A stretch of DNA of 64,000 nt from Trichosphaerium sp. ATCC 40318 (lineage: Eukaryota > Discosea > Flabellinia > Trichosidae), in assembly GCA_038496445.1 (NCBI GenBank), contig JALMLS010000340.1:62001-126000 (forward strand), in the 5' to 3' direction. Shown one piece after another: positions 1 to 10,563 of the stretch (positions are counted from its first letter, which is position 1; the number at the start of each line of letters is the position of its first letter). A program made the position numbers and the translations under genes. The notes beneath the pieces are model-generated. The model was given only the letters and a program-made list of their open reading frames with translations, had not been told where the DNA came from and ran no database searches.

Positions 1-50
1 ACGTGACTGTCACTTAGTTTAGTATTTTTAACTAGTTTTTATTTGAATAG

Positions 51-585
51 ATATTTTTGTTGGGCTTTCTGCTAGGACCAATCAACATGCTATTGACCAA
101 ATGCAAAAGTTTTTTACGGAGTGTGATGTGGTCGCTATACCTGTGACTCAAGGTGATTAACAAGAAATATTAGCTTGGGTCTAACACAAAGATAAAACTA
201 GGATTGCATCTAAAGTCTGTAATGTCGCAATTTGATTTTGACACTGTTTGTATTGCTGATACACCACTTGGTCGCGAAGCAATGGCTGCTATAACTAAAT
301 CTAATAGTAGCTACAAATTCGTTGTAGTGAAGGACGTACTGATGAGTAATGTATTGAGGTACGCTTTAAAAACAAACGATTTGACTCCAGTTAATGTTTT
401 TTAAAAGAATTCAAGACACGATTGTTATGCAATCAGGATATCCCGATAGCGCAAAAATCATAAGGAAAGCGGCAGAAGAACGTAATTTAAACGTTGTGGA
501 ATTCACGTACAATGAATTTGAAAAAGTGGATGGGTGTTTGTCGTGTTGTAGTATTCTTCTCAAAAAACCAGAAAATAAAAAATAG
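51..585 (+). CDS. DDAH: Dimethylarginine dimethylaminohydrolase (DDAH), 3' part
   Basis: Only the C-terminal part of the gene is here; the 5' end lies before the window. Three exons can be joined: 51-152, 202-358 and 408-585, with two 49-bp introns. The reading contains FVGLSARTNQ, then GLHLKS, which carries the family's catalytic His, and near the end EKVDGCLSCCSILLKK, which matches the human segment holding the catalytic Cys. DDAH hydrolyses methylated arginines (asymmetric dimethylarginine, monomethylarginine) to citrulline and methylamines in the cytosol; this is family knowledge. Both key residues are present, so the enzyme looks active. The exon starting at 51 is in phase 1 after an AG acceptor, so bases 1-50 are intron. 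Apparent stops at 158 and 404 fall inside introns. Confidence 0.9.
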
Positions 586-710
586 AACTTACTTTATTTT
601 TTTTGATAGTTTTTGATAACAATATGGATAGATAGATATTTTAATGTTTCTCCGCTTTCTGCGGTCATACACAAGTTGTATCACGATTTTTTAATGGCTC
701 AATTTCGTTA

Positions 711-3130
711 TCAATCGTAGACAGCCAATGGGATTTTGTAGTGCGCAACGGTACTGGAGGTGGAGGTCTTCATTTCGAACTTGATGCCATAAACGAACTT
801 GTGCTCCAAAGATACCATAGCAAACGCTTAACAAATTATTTAGATTAACTACCTCGCGTAACAATTACTACCTTTTGCAACGTATGGTTCCTTGTCGAAT
901 ACGGATGGATAATCAAGTGGAACCAATGGTTCAGTTGCCGTATAGCCGATTTCTCTCAAGCCTATTCAAAAAAACTCCGTTAGCTTGTCACAAAACTGGA
1001 AAGAAAAAAGACGTACTGTTCTTATTCAAATTGCCACCACTTCCTTGGCTGAAACTTATCTCGACAACGCTGGCATCATAGCGATCTTTACTCTCGGTAA
1101 CCTGATAAAGTCAAAAAGCTGCAATAACTATCTTGGGCTTACCCCGTAAGAAAGGCGAGAAGCGCAACTGGTATCATCACACTTAAAGTACTTGGTGATT
1201 TCTTTGCTCTTTTCGAGATATGCCTTGGTCTTCAAGTAGTTAGCTTCCATAGGACCATTGGTATAAGTAACAGTGATGCTAGTGGTCTTGCTCTTATCGT
1301 CTTCAAAAGTGATACGTATCTCCAAAGGACATGGGAACATATCATGTGCGCTGTAAATTTAATTTTAGAAAAATTGGATATTAACGTTGCAATGACTTAC
1401 CGGCGTTGAGGGACAAGCATAGGCTTCTTGATATTGATGTAACTTCTAGTTGCTACTCTTTGTCCGACACATTTGTAGTTTGTGTACGGTTTCTGGTAGT
1501 TCATGCGGTAGTTGTAGAATCCACTCTTAGCTAAAGGAAACAAAGGTGATTAGTTTTGAGAAAAAACGAGGAAGGTTTCAGGTAGTACATCCGGCTGTAG
1601 TCTCATCGAAAGGTTGCCACTCTCCTTTTTTATCTTTGTACTCACTCTTTATGTTCTTCAAGCAAGTTTCTTTAACCTCTCCACTGACCTAACGTAACTG
1701 ATTTAGTGGATAGTACAAGACGACTTAAAATCTAGGACGTACAAGGAACTCGCAGTAGAAGGATTGGTCAAATTTTTCATACCCACCTCTTTGCTCAGCG
1801 AATACCTCATCAATCTGCTCAAAAACGAGTGTCGATCCTCCCTAGCACGTGTTAGATGAATCAAGTATGAGTCTTTGTGTACTGAAGACTTATTATCGTT
1901 GAAATCGTTTGATTTGGTTTTTTTAGGAGGATCAAGAGGAGGCTAGTAGAACTTGTCAGATGGCCAGATAACCTTTATGCTTGACGTACATCAGTGATAA
2001 CACCTCCAGTTGAAACATCTTTTGGCATGTCTACCTTTACGTCTGGGGCATTCCAGGACTTTTGAATGAGCTCTTCCTTACCAGGAGCGAAAGGAGAAGT
2101 ACTGAAACTGATTTGCTGAAAACTATTTTAGAACAAAAAAAAATAAAGTTGGTGTCTTGCTTCTACAATACCTTTATAAGCGGTTGTGAGTCAGCGCACA
2201 CCTTCACGGCCAATTGAATAGCCTCAACTTTCTCCCCTTTAACTATGAAGGAAGCTTCGGCGAACCAAGTGCATCCTTCCTTCTTACCACTACAAAAGTT
2301 TAACAAGAGTGAGTTTACATAGGCAACTTCACTGAAAAGTTGACTGGTCTGCGCTTTAGGCGAAAAGACCATAGAAATTGTGCACTATGATTAAAAATTC
2401 GGTTTTCGTACGGTTTTTGTATGCGGCAAACTTGTAGTTTTCCTTCTTTTGCAAAGTCAGTGAGGCTTGCTTTGTTAAAAACTTCAAGTCTTTCACGATT
2501 TTTTTTGTTGCCAACTGAAACATAGATAGAGTTATGCTCGTGTAGACCTACTACAGCCCATTTATATTCACTGTCAACAAAGTCCCATACAGATACTTTC
2601 AACCATTCATCTTTAAGAAGCCTGGAATAGGGTGTAAGAAACAAAGGGGAAAAACTTTTCAAAGTTCACACGGAAATCACGGAAAAACGGCTGAGTTTTT
2701 TGTTGAAATTGGAAACTTCAAACAAAGCGTTGGGGAGAATACGTACGGTTCTTGAAGGGTTACCCAGTCAGAGTAATCAACGACTTGTAAGACATCATTG
2801 TCAGCTACAACTGAGTCTATAGGGTCAAAAGCGTTGAGCAAGAAGCCTTGGTTGGTTAGTTGTACGAAACGGAGGCTTTCCTAGCTTTTTTTAGTTCTGG
2901 GTAATGTCAATGTACTGACAGCGCGTAATAGCGCTTTTGAAAGCGTATTAAGCATAAATATAATTTGCTCGTGTCTTTCCTTTTTGAAAATAGCGTTATT
3001 GACGTACGTTTCCAGTGTGAGAACAGAACCTGGAAGTTATAGTCTTAAGGAGAGAACCAACGTTCTTCTTCTTGTGGTCTTTGACTGGTATCACCAATTT
3101 TTCCTTTTGCCACGCTACAAATACTCTCAT
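711..3130 (-). CDS. Unrecognised multi-exon protein with ubiquitin-like N-terminus
   Basis: The gene reads leftwards from an ATG at 3130 to a TGA at 713-711, through about ten exons separated by roughly 45-60 bp introns. The first exon begins MRVFVAWQKEKLVIPV followed by a basic stretch and GSLLKTITSRF, resembling the first strands of a ubiquitin-like or coilin N-terminal fold. The next exon carries NQGFLLNAFDPIDSVVADND, a typical second half of such a fold. The remainder is rich in short beta-strand-like segments, for example GCTWFAEASFIVKGEKVEA and LEIRITFEDDKSKTTSITVT, and could be an Ig/arrestin-like sandwich. No signal peptide or membrane segment is visible. I do not recognise the family. 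It is divergent from the PX-SH3 gene across about 600 bp. The gene is well supported by frame continuity; its function is unknown. Confidence 0.7.
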
Positions 3131-3736
3131 ATTGCGGTTTTGTTTTCACTGATGTAGTACACTTGCAAATGTATTCAATTGGGCTGACTTATCCGCTATA
3201 AGACTTAAAACTCCTTCAACAAACCCACAAAGCATAGACACCACGATTTTTGAGGTATTGGTGTAGTTGGTGAACTGTTAAAGTTAAAACCGGCCAAACT
3301 TTCAAAAAAATACCTCTACGAAACACTACTACGCGCAAGCATTCGCAACTATAACTTTTTACTTTATTCTACAACGGTTGCGCGGAATTCGAAAAGTCAC
3401 GTCTATGGAACTGTATCAATGAACGCCAAAGCAATTAATTACCTTTAAGAATAGGCTATTGCCTGAGTTTCTATACTATTTGATTGCAACAGTTCACTTC
3501 GCAGTGTGATCTGATTCCTTTATCGGTGCGCTGCCCCACTAAATTTGTCGTCAGTATGCGCTACTTCCTGTGTTGCACAACGTCTTATTTTGGCTGAAGG
3601 TGATTTAAGTAAGGATCAAACTGTTTGAATCACAACACCACACAACCGAGTGCGAATTTTCCATTGTTGTGGCTCGTAGCGAATCCTATAAATTCAAGCA
3701 TAAAATTCAGTTTTTTACAAGCTGACATTTCATGTC
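3131..3736. other. Divergent intergenic region
   Basis: About 600 bp lie between two start codons facing away from each other. I see no convincing exon. Just before the PX-SH3 start is a short upstream ORF (ATG at 3732, six codons) overlapping the chosen start at 3737. The region presumably holds both promoters. Confidence 0.5.
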
Positions 3737-6068
3737 ATGGCAGCCACTCTAAATCCTCTCTTGACTACAATAAGCGTTCCTTCGTCTCTTTTTACAGGGA
3801 TACGCGGTTTAGGAGGTTATACAGTAAGAAATCATCTATTCATTGCTTAAATGGCGTATTAACAAGCTTCAGGTATACTGTATTAGTGTTCACACCAAGA
3901 CACCAACGGAAGAAACCAAGGATGTACTAGAAAGGCGCTACACGCACTTTAATGAACTTCACACAAGCGTACGCTTCAACTCTTTCCATCGGGCGACTTG
4001 TGGAAATTCAATCACCACGCCACGTACAAAACGAAACGCTGACATATGTAGCTATGCCAAGACGTGCCGGAGGTGCGCAAGTATGAGTTTCCACCAAAGA
4101 GGGTGCTTCTCAAAAATGGACAGGTGAGTGTTTTTCTACAATACCACCGTAAACTGGTGGCATAAAATCAAACAAACCGTGTGATAACTGATAGCAACGA
4201 AAAATTCGTGTTTCAAGCAAAAAAACAACCCGATCACTTGAGTTTACGTTTTCTCCTTAGGAGTTTGTCGAACGCCGGCGACGTATGCTGGAAAAATATC
4301 TCCAACGTATATTCTACCTACATGCAGGTACATTGAACCAGATCTCTCGCTGTAATCGAACTAAACGTATTTTCTTAAAAAAGTAAGAGAACACGCCACA
4401 TTTCGTGTATTCATGTCATACGGAGATCTTCATGAAGGCTTCAGTACGAACTACAAATACCAAACAAAGCGCCTTTCAGCAGTACGTTTTTTTTTTCAAA
4501 CTACGCACGTGATATTTCAATATGGCTTACGCGTCGCTACAAGGTGTCAAGGGTAGCCAGTATAAATCAAGAGATAGACGCATTTGAAGTTATTACAAAA
4601 GATCCGTTTTACACCCATCCTAAAGTAACAGCGGCACGCAGTTTTCAGTCCAGTACTCCTGGTGACTTGAGCGTCAATGCAGGTACGTTATCATGAAGCT
4701 TCTGATCCATTAGTTAACAGTTGAGCAGGACAAGAAATAGCAGTAATAGAAGAAGGCCAAGACTTTTTTATTGGTATGATACGACGATAACAGCATTTGC
4801 TTGAGTTTATTTGGATTGAATAGTTAGAGAATTTAACAAGTTAATTTAGGTCGACTTGAAGATGGTAGCCAAGGAAGAGTACCTTCATTCGTTACAACAG
4901 CAACAGCCACAAAAGTAGATGAACCACAAACTTATACATATGAAGCTGTTGATGTTCTTGACGAGGCAGTTGCCATGTCTGATTATTCTGGAGAAGGATG
5001 TGATCATAGCTCAGCTATATGCTTCAAACTTGGCGAAATTATTAAATTGTATGAGTGGGATGATAACGAAGAATGGTGCGTTTCTCGATGGCTATGCATT
5101 TACTACAATTTTTTCTCCCTTTATTAACAAGCTTGTGCTTATGTAGGTGGCTTGGTAGCGTTAATGACGGCAATGTAGGATACTTTCCAAAGTTCTACGC
5201 AAGGCGGTTAGGACCAGATGACTATGAGAACGATTGGTATAAACCAGACATTTGCCAAGGATACACCTTTGACAGTGTCACTGAAACATGGATAAACCCT
5301 GATAAACCATCCTCAACTAGCCAACAAAAAACCAAGAGTACACAACGGATACCAAGGGAAGGTACACCAGTTCAGGCAAGTGAAAAGATAAAGTGGATTG
5401 TGTCCAAGCCAAAACAACAAAAGCGAGGCGGAGAAAGGAAAAAATCACCTGTACTACTTGCTCGCAAGAGGTCAGATCCTAAACCTATCGCTCCTATCCT
5501 ATCAACTCCAAATACAACTATTGATTCCGTTGAAAAAGACAGCGCAGCAACACAGATGGAAGGAGCCACTGAAGACCAAACCGCCCCTCAAAGCGATTTT
5601 GCTAGAGCTTTATCAAACGCAAAAATTAATTTGACACGTCAGGAGGAACCAACAACAACTGTAGCAGTGACACAACCCCAAACACCCCCAGCACCTCAAA
5701 AAGTACAAGAAGAAAATACATTACCGCCAGTCCCAAAAATCGAAGCTCCACATGGTTCAGATGACAATGAATTTGGTGACCTCCCACCTCCTCCTTTACA
5801 GCCTCCTGTAGCTCCACCAGTATCTATTTTGGCGAGTGTAAGTCTTCCTCAACCTGTATTGGTTGCGCCACCAGTAGAGAAAGACGCAAAAGTGGGTCCC
5901 ACACAATTTAAAAAGCGCAGCGCATCAACATTGCCCAAACAAAAACCGCCATCACCAAGAACAAAACCTAGACGGCCTCTATCCACATCAACACGTGCTA
6001 TTTCTGTAAAGAGGCCAGGGCTCAAACGACCCAAGAAGAAGGCACCTGTTGCACCACCAAGGCAATAA
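3737..6068 (+). CDS. PX-SH3-SH3-proline-rich adaptor (p47phox/NOXO1-like layout)
   Basis: Nine exons can be joined: 3737-3823, 3873-3968, 4052-4123, 4261-4327, 4445-4481, 4552-4682, 4729-4773, 4850-5075 and 5147-6068. The start gives MAATLNPLLTTISVPS. A PX domain follows, with RRYTHFNELHTSL, then FPPKRVLLKNGQ, then RRRRMLEKYLQRIF; the basic and PPK motifs are those of phosphoinositide-binding PX domains. Two SH3 domains come next: ARSFQSSTPGDL to GRVPSFV, and AVAMSDYSGEG to GYFPKFY, each with the usual ALYDY-like, E/D-rich, W/F-G and P-F/Y positions. The long last exon is low-complexity, with PPPPLQPP, PSPRTKPRRP and several PxxP and Lys/Arg-rich segments. PX plus tandem SH3 plus a basic/proline tail is the layout of the NADPH-oxidase organisers p47phox and NOXO1. 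An endocytic or Tks-type adaptor is the alternative. Domain calls are firm; the oxidase role is inference. Confidence 0.85.
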
Positions 6069-6331
6069 TACAAAAAAACTTGTACTATTAAAAAAAATTG
6101 TGAATAAGAAAACTGCATTGCTGTTCTCTACTACAGGAGACCAGCGATTGAAATAGGTGGAGTTGGGCGTTCAGAAAAATTTTGCGAAAAGGTGACCCTT
6201 CGTGCTTCAATTCGCGTTAATTTATCATGAGCGTACTACATCTGCTGTATTATAGTGGTATACGGGTTTGGAGCGTTTGTGCCGTTTTAGGTAACTTAAC
6301 ATTTCTGCTCAATATTCAACAATCCCGCAAT

Positions 6332-8880
6332 ATGTTGAAGCTACTACTGTGCTTTGCTTGCGTGCTTGTAGTCTGTTTTGGCGCTGGTTGCAACAGTAAT
6401 GTAGTACGTAACCTCTAAAAGCAATTAAAACTACGTAATAACGCTTTGCATAGCCAAGTTATGGCCCTCCTAACACTGCTCCAATCCTTGATGGCAACTC
6501 AATAAAAAAATTGATTACAACAGCAGCTAATGGTAAATTGGTGCGTTACAGACGTAATGAAGTAAAATTAATTGAAAACTAGTACTCTGTCACCACACAA
6601 AACGATGGCAACCCACAAACTTACGATTTAATTCATGTATGGGGTACGTAGAACAATAACAGCGCATTTACCCTGGATTAAATACAGCAACACTCAACAA
6701 GTTTTTTTCAACTTAATTTCCAAAACACGCCACACCACATCACTGTACAGCTGCTATGGTTGGTGTTACAAAGCCAAAAATTTTTCTCTTTTTTGCAGAA
6801 CATTCTTTTTCAGCTTTCTTTCAAAGCACGTGCGTTGTATGGGCTGAAAAAAATTGATATGGGCACGGTAGGATAACGTGCTTTGATGTCTATAAAAAAC
6901 TTGAAATGTGTTTCTTTCTTTTTAGTTTGTGTTCACGTACTTTTGTAAAATCTCGCTAACAATGCTATTAGGTACCCCATACGAGATGGGATTCGCCCAA
7001 GGAACGCTTCTCAAATCTAAAGTGGACACTTTTATCACTACTGTATGGGCCTACTTTGAGGATCAAATAGAGCAAGTTATTCCACTCCTTCCAAAATGGC
7101 TATCGAAGATTATTGCCGACGTTGGTATGACCCTTCTATCTTTTCGTGTTAATTCAAGACTGAACTGACTCTAACCTGTTTCAACAGGTCTTGATGCTGC
7201 TCTTGACTTTACATACTATGCATCTCGTGGTTATACCGACAAAGCAATCTACGCTGAAATGAAGGGTTTGGCTGATGGTGAGCGCTTGCTCTATAATAAT
7301 TTTTGTGCTCATTGCCTCCTTAGCTTCTGGCGCTGATTACAATACGATGGTTAAGGTTCATATGATTGCTGGACTCACACAGGCACGCGACGATTAATAG
7401 TTTGTTTCATTTTCTTACCTTTATACAGGGTGCTTGCTCCATGTTTGGTGCTTGGGGATCTGCTTTAGGTAATGGCACAACCGACTTACTTCAATTGCGC
7501 GCTTTAGATTGGGATATGGATGGTACAAATTGTTTGTATGTTGTAGCTAAGTCTTGTCGACAGGTCCTTTCCGTGACTTCTCCGCTGTCGTTGTCTATCA
7601 CCCATCCGAGGTACAATCATATCTACTGTGTGCTATATTGTATTAAATCGAGCCAAAAAGGGTGGACACAAGCACGTGACTGTTGGTATGACAGGTTTTG
7701 TTGGTGCCTTGACAGGTGTTTCAGAGACACAACTTGGTATGACTCCTCTACCCGCCCTGGCCATCTTCTGTCTTAACAGTATGTTCAAGGTATTTCAGAG
7801 ATTGGTGTTACCTTCCCTGACGAGACTTTTGGCGAAATGAGCCGTATTGGTATTCCTTTTATCGTACGCCCTTGATTGTTTTGACGGTTTTGTTTTGATC
7901 TTCGTACTTAATTGGCTTTAGTTCCTTCTTCGCGATATCCTTAGATACGACAATACTGTAGATGATTCCATTAACCGTATGGCAAATGCTAGACGCACAT
8001 GCGGTACTGTGAAGCACGTTATTTTATATACACTAAATACTAAGTTTAGATTTAATTCTTGGTGTTGGCGATGGTAAATCGAGCACTTTCAAGGGCTTTG
8101 AGTACTCCTATTCTACCCTCAACATTTTTGACGACAAGAACATGATGCCTTACAACGAAACATGGCACCCTAGAATGGATGACGTTGTATATTGGGGCAT
8201 GGACTGGTACGGCCGTTTATTTATAAAACCGTTAATCGAAATCTTTTGTGATTTATTATCAATTTTTTGAATTTGTGGGTGACTTTTCCTCTCCTACAAT
8301 TTTACCCCAAAAAACAATTAAGACAAAAATATAAAACCGTTAGGGTAACGCATTGGTTTTTTTTAATTTACGCCTCGTTTGGGTTTTTATAAGTATCTGT
8401 CCTGACCTTACTTTATTTTAGGATTTGTCCTTCTTTTAACTTGGTTCTATCTCAACAAATCAAAAAGTATTATGGTAATCTTACACCAGTGAACGCTCTT
8501 CGTTACTTGACAGCAGTTGAGAAATCTGGAGATAACCGTACGTCTTCGAAAAACTCCAAAATTATCCAGAAAATAATTTTTTTGGATTAATTTTTTTTCC
8601 GAAACAACAAAACAACTAACGGTGCTCAAGATCTCGCTTTTTACGATTTAACGAACATGGACATGTGGATTGCATTTGCTGCACCTCATGGCGTTGGTGG
8701 TACGTTGAAAGATACCATGCCCATCTCTGGAAGTTAACGACATTCCTAAACTTTTCTTCTTTAACATACCATCGTTCTGAATGCAATGTAGGAAACAAAG
8801 CCGCTTACGCTCGCCAATTCACTCGTTTTGATATCAACGCATTGTTCAACGAACCCCCACCAACTAAAGCGTTGTTGTAA
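6332..8880 (+). CDS. Secreted C45-family amidase (dcd1/acid ceramidase-like)
   Basis: The start at 6332 gives a signal peptide, MLKLLLCFACVLVVCFGAG, and the gene ends KALL-stop at 8880 after about twelve introns. Recognisable segments are HVWG/TPYEMGFAQGTLLKSK, QGACSMFGAWGSA, LRALDWDMDGPFRDF, MTGFVGALTGVSE, DDSINRMANARRTC and WIAFAAPHGVGGNKA. These match the acid-ceramidase-like family of Dictyostelium dcd1A/dcd1B (peptidase C45-type NTN hydrolases). The Cys of GACSMFG is the expected nucleophile, exposed by self-cleavage. The substrate is probably an acyl-amide in a lysosomal or secreted compartment, by family analogy. The intron before GACSMFG (7383-7428) has a GC donor. An apparent in-frame TAG at 6580-6582 is the acceptor end of a 42-bp intron (6541-6582). 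One intron (6644-6971) is unusually long at 328 bp. Confidence 0.88.
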
Positions 8881-9015
8881 GGAAAAGATCGTTGTAATAA
8901 AGCTCTTTTAACGCGACCTGGTGTTTGCTTTTTTTTCCGTTTTTCCATCAATTTTTTGGCCTTGTTTGTGAAAAAAAAGAAATAACGTTGTGGGAACCGT
9001 TATGTTTTTTTTTTC

Positions 9016-9250
9016 ATGTATACCCTAGTTCACGCATACGCTCCAAAAAACGCACTAAGACGAATACAGCAAATATTGGGAACAGATGTAAATACTTATA
9101 GAAAAGGCATACGTGCTAGCGTACCCGAACGCAATGCAAGCCAATTTACGTCACCTCTACCACCTATAGGGTAAGTTTGAGAGGTTTGCAAAATAACGCA
9201 TTATTACGTTTTTCCGGAACTAATTTAGCGTGCCTTCGCACGTGATTTGA
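9016..9250 (+). CDS. Possible two-exon micro-gene
   Basis: An ATG at 9016 opens a 155-nt exon to 9170, followed by a good GTAAGT donor, a 58-bp intron and a short second exon (9229-9250) ending in TGA. The product would be about 58 residues, beginning MYTLVHAYAPKNALRRIQ and basic overall. It has no membrane segment and no family I recognise. It sits between the amidase gene and the F-box/GVHT gene on the same strand. Support is limited to the splice signals and the open frame; it could be 5' transcribed sequence of the next gene. Confidence 0.3.
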
Positions 9251-9338
9251 AGCGACATTCGACGCACAGGAGAACACAATACAAAAATCGCGAATTTTTG
9301 AGTAATATACAAGGTATTACAATTTCTACCAGTTCAAC

Positions 9339-10340
9339 ATGCAGCAAACAACACGTCCTCGCGATAGCCACTTCCTACCATACCCTGTAGCCAATCAATA
9401 TACCTACACGGTACCAACAAGACAATACGAACTAAAAAGGCTGAAGAAGGCACTAAAGGAAGTACAGGCGCTACAACATAGGTTTTTCGACTTGCCTTTT
9501 GAAATAATTTGTGTTATTTTGGCATATCTGAACGTAGATGGGGACAGGTGTAACGCTTCTCGATCGTGTTCAATTTTCGCACGTGCTATCCGCGAAGTTG
9601 TTGGTGTTTCAAATGTTTTTGTTGGGAAGGAAACACTGGTAGCTAATTTGCCTAATTACAAAGGTATTCTAACACGTGCGCGTGTCAAAGCAACTTACAT
9701 GAAGAACGGTTATTTCTTCAAAGGTGTTAAAAACATTGATCTTCAAGGATGTAAGCACGTGACGGATGAAGACGTAAAATGGCTTGGAGGTGTTCATACA
9801 ATAAATCTTTCTCGGTGTTACAACGTAACTGACGAAAGTATAAAAAGACTGGGAGGTGTTCACACTATCGATCTACGAGGTACAAAGGTAACGGATATTG
9901 GACTCAAGGCTCTTGCTGGTGTACACACGATACAACTTGGTAGAACTAACATTACGGATGATGGCATAACAGCTTTGGCAGGTGTTCACACTATTGCCTT
10001 GACGTGGTGCCGAAAGATTACGGACGCAGGCGTTAAGGCGTTGGCCGGGGTACATACGATCAATTTGAGCAATAATATCATCGCTGATTCTGGCATTAAA
10101 GCGCTCTCTGGAGTGCACAAAATAAATCTTTTTTCTTGCCAAAATATTAGCGACGAAGGTGTCAAAGCGTTGGCGGGTGTACATACTATCACGCTTGCTT
10201 GGTGCAGAAACATTAGTGATGTTGGCGTTAGGGCTCTTGCTGGGGTTCATACAATAGACCTTCGAGGTACATCTGTAACGCCACATGGCATGTCGGCCCT
10301 AGAAGGTGCTCACACCATATACAGACCTTTGAATGATTGA
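9339..10340 (+). CDS. F-box protein with GVHT-type leucine-rich repeats, intronless
   Basis: One uninterrupted 333-residue frame. Residues about 45-90 form an F-box-like segment (FFDLPFEIICVILAYLNVDG), which would bind Skp1 in an SCF ubiquitin ligase. From about residue 125 there are nine repeats of 21-22 residues plus a partial tenth, with consensus GVHTIxLxxCxxITDxGVKALA. Each is an LRR unit in which GVHT replaces the usual linker. This style of F-box plus VHT-LRR is, to my knowledge, frequent in amoeba giant viruses and their hosts. Its lack of introns in an intron-dense region fits a recently duplicated or horizontally moved gene; direction and donor are inference. The repeats are similar at DNA level too, which favours unequal copy-number change. 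The start ATG at 9339 follows an A-rich leader. Confidence 0.88.
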   Translation: MQQTTRPRDSHFLPYPVANQYTYTVPTRQYELKRLKKALKEVQALQHRFFDLPFEIICVILAYLNVDGDRCNASRSCSIFARAIREVVGVSNVFVGKETLVANLPNYKGILTRARVKATYMKNGYFFKGVKNIDLQGCKHVTDEDVKWLGGVHTINLSRCYNVTDESIKRLGGVHTIDLRGTKVTDIGLKALAGVHTIQLGRTNITDDGITALAGVHTIALTWCRKITDAGVKALAGVHTINLSNNIIADSGIKALSGVHKINLFSCQNISDEGVKALAGVHTITLAWCRNISDVGVRALAGVHTIDLRGTSVTPHGMSALEGAHTIYRPLND

Positions 10341-10563
10341 AAGTAAATAAAACACTTTGACGATCATATTTGTTTTGGTCACGTGACTTTACCCTTTTGT
10401 GCCGAAGTTCTGTTTACTTAATTTTAACGGTTGCTAACGCGTTAGGAGGAAGATGCAAAATTGACAACATTTCATTTCTGCTTTGACATTTCGCACTTTT
10501 TGACATGCGGTTTTTGGATTTGGTCGTGCTTCTTCCGTTTGCCTTTTTTTAAAACCGCTTCAG

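Noticed and set aside
355-410. Frame break in DDAH between two overlapping frames.
   Set aside because: Removing a 49-bp intron (359-407) gives a continuous, family-matching reading.
5849-6118. Minus-strand frame of 89 codons opposite the proline-rich exon of the PX-SH3 gene.
   Set aside because: It mirrors the low-complexity plus-strand exon and has no independent support.
6541-6582. An in-frame TAG inside the C45 amidase, which could suggest a reassigned stop codon or pseudogene.
   Set aside because: A 42-bp GT-AG intron (GTGCGT...CTAG) removes it and keeps the phase. No other gene needs stop reassignment.
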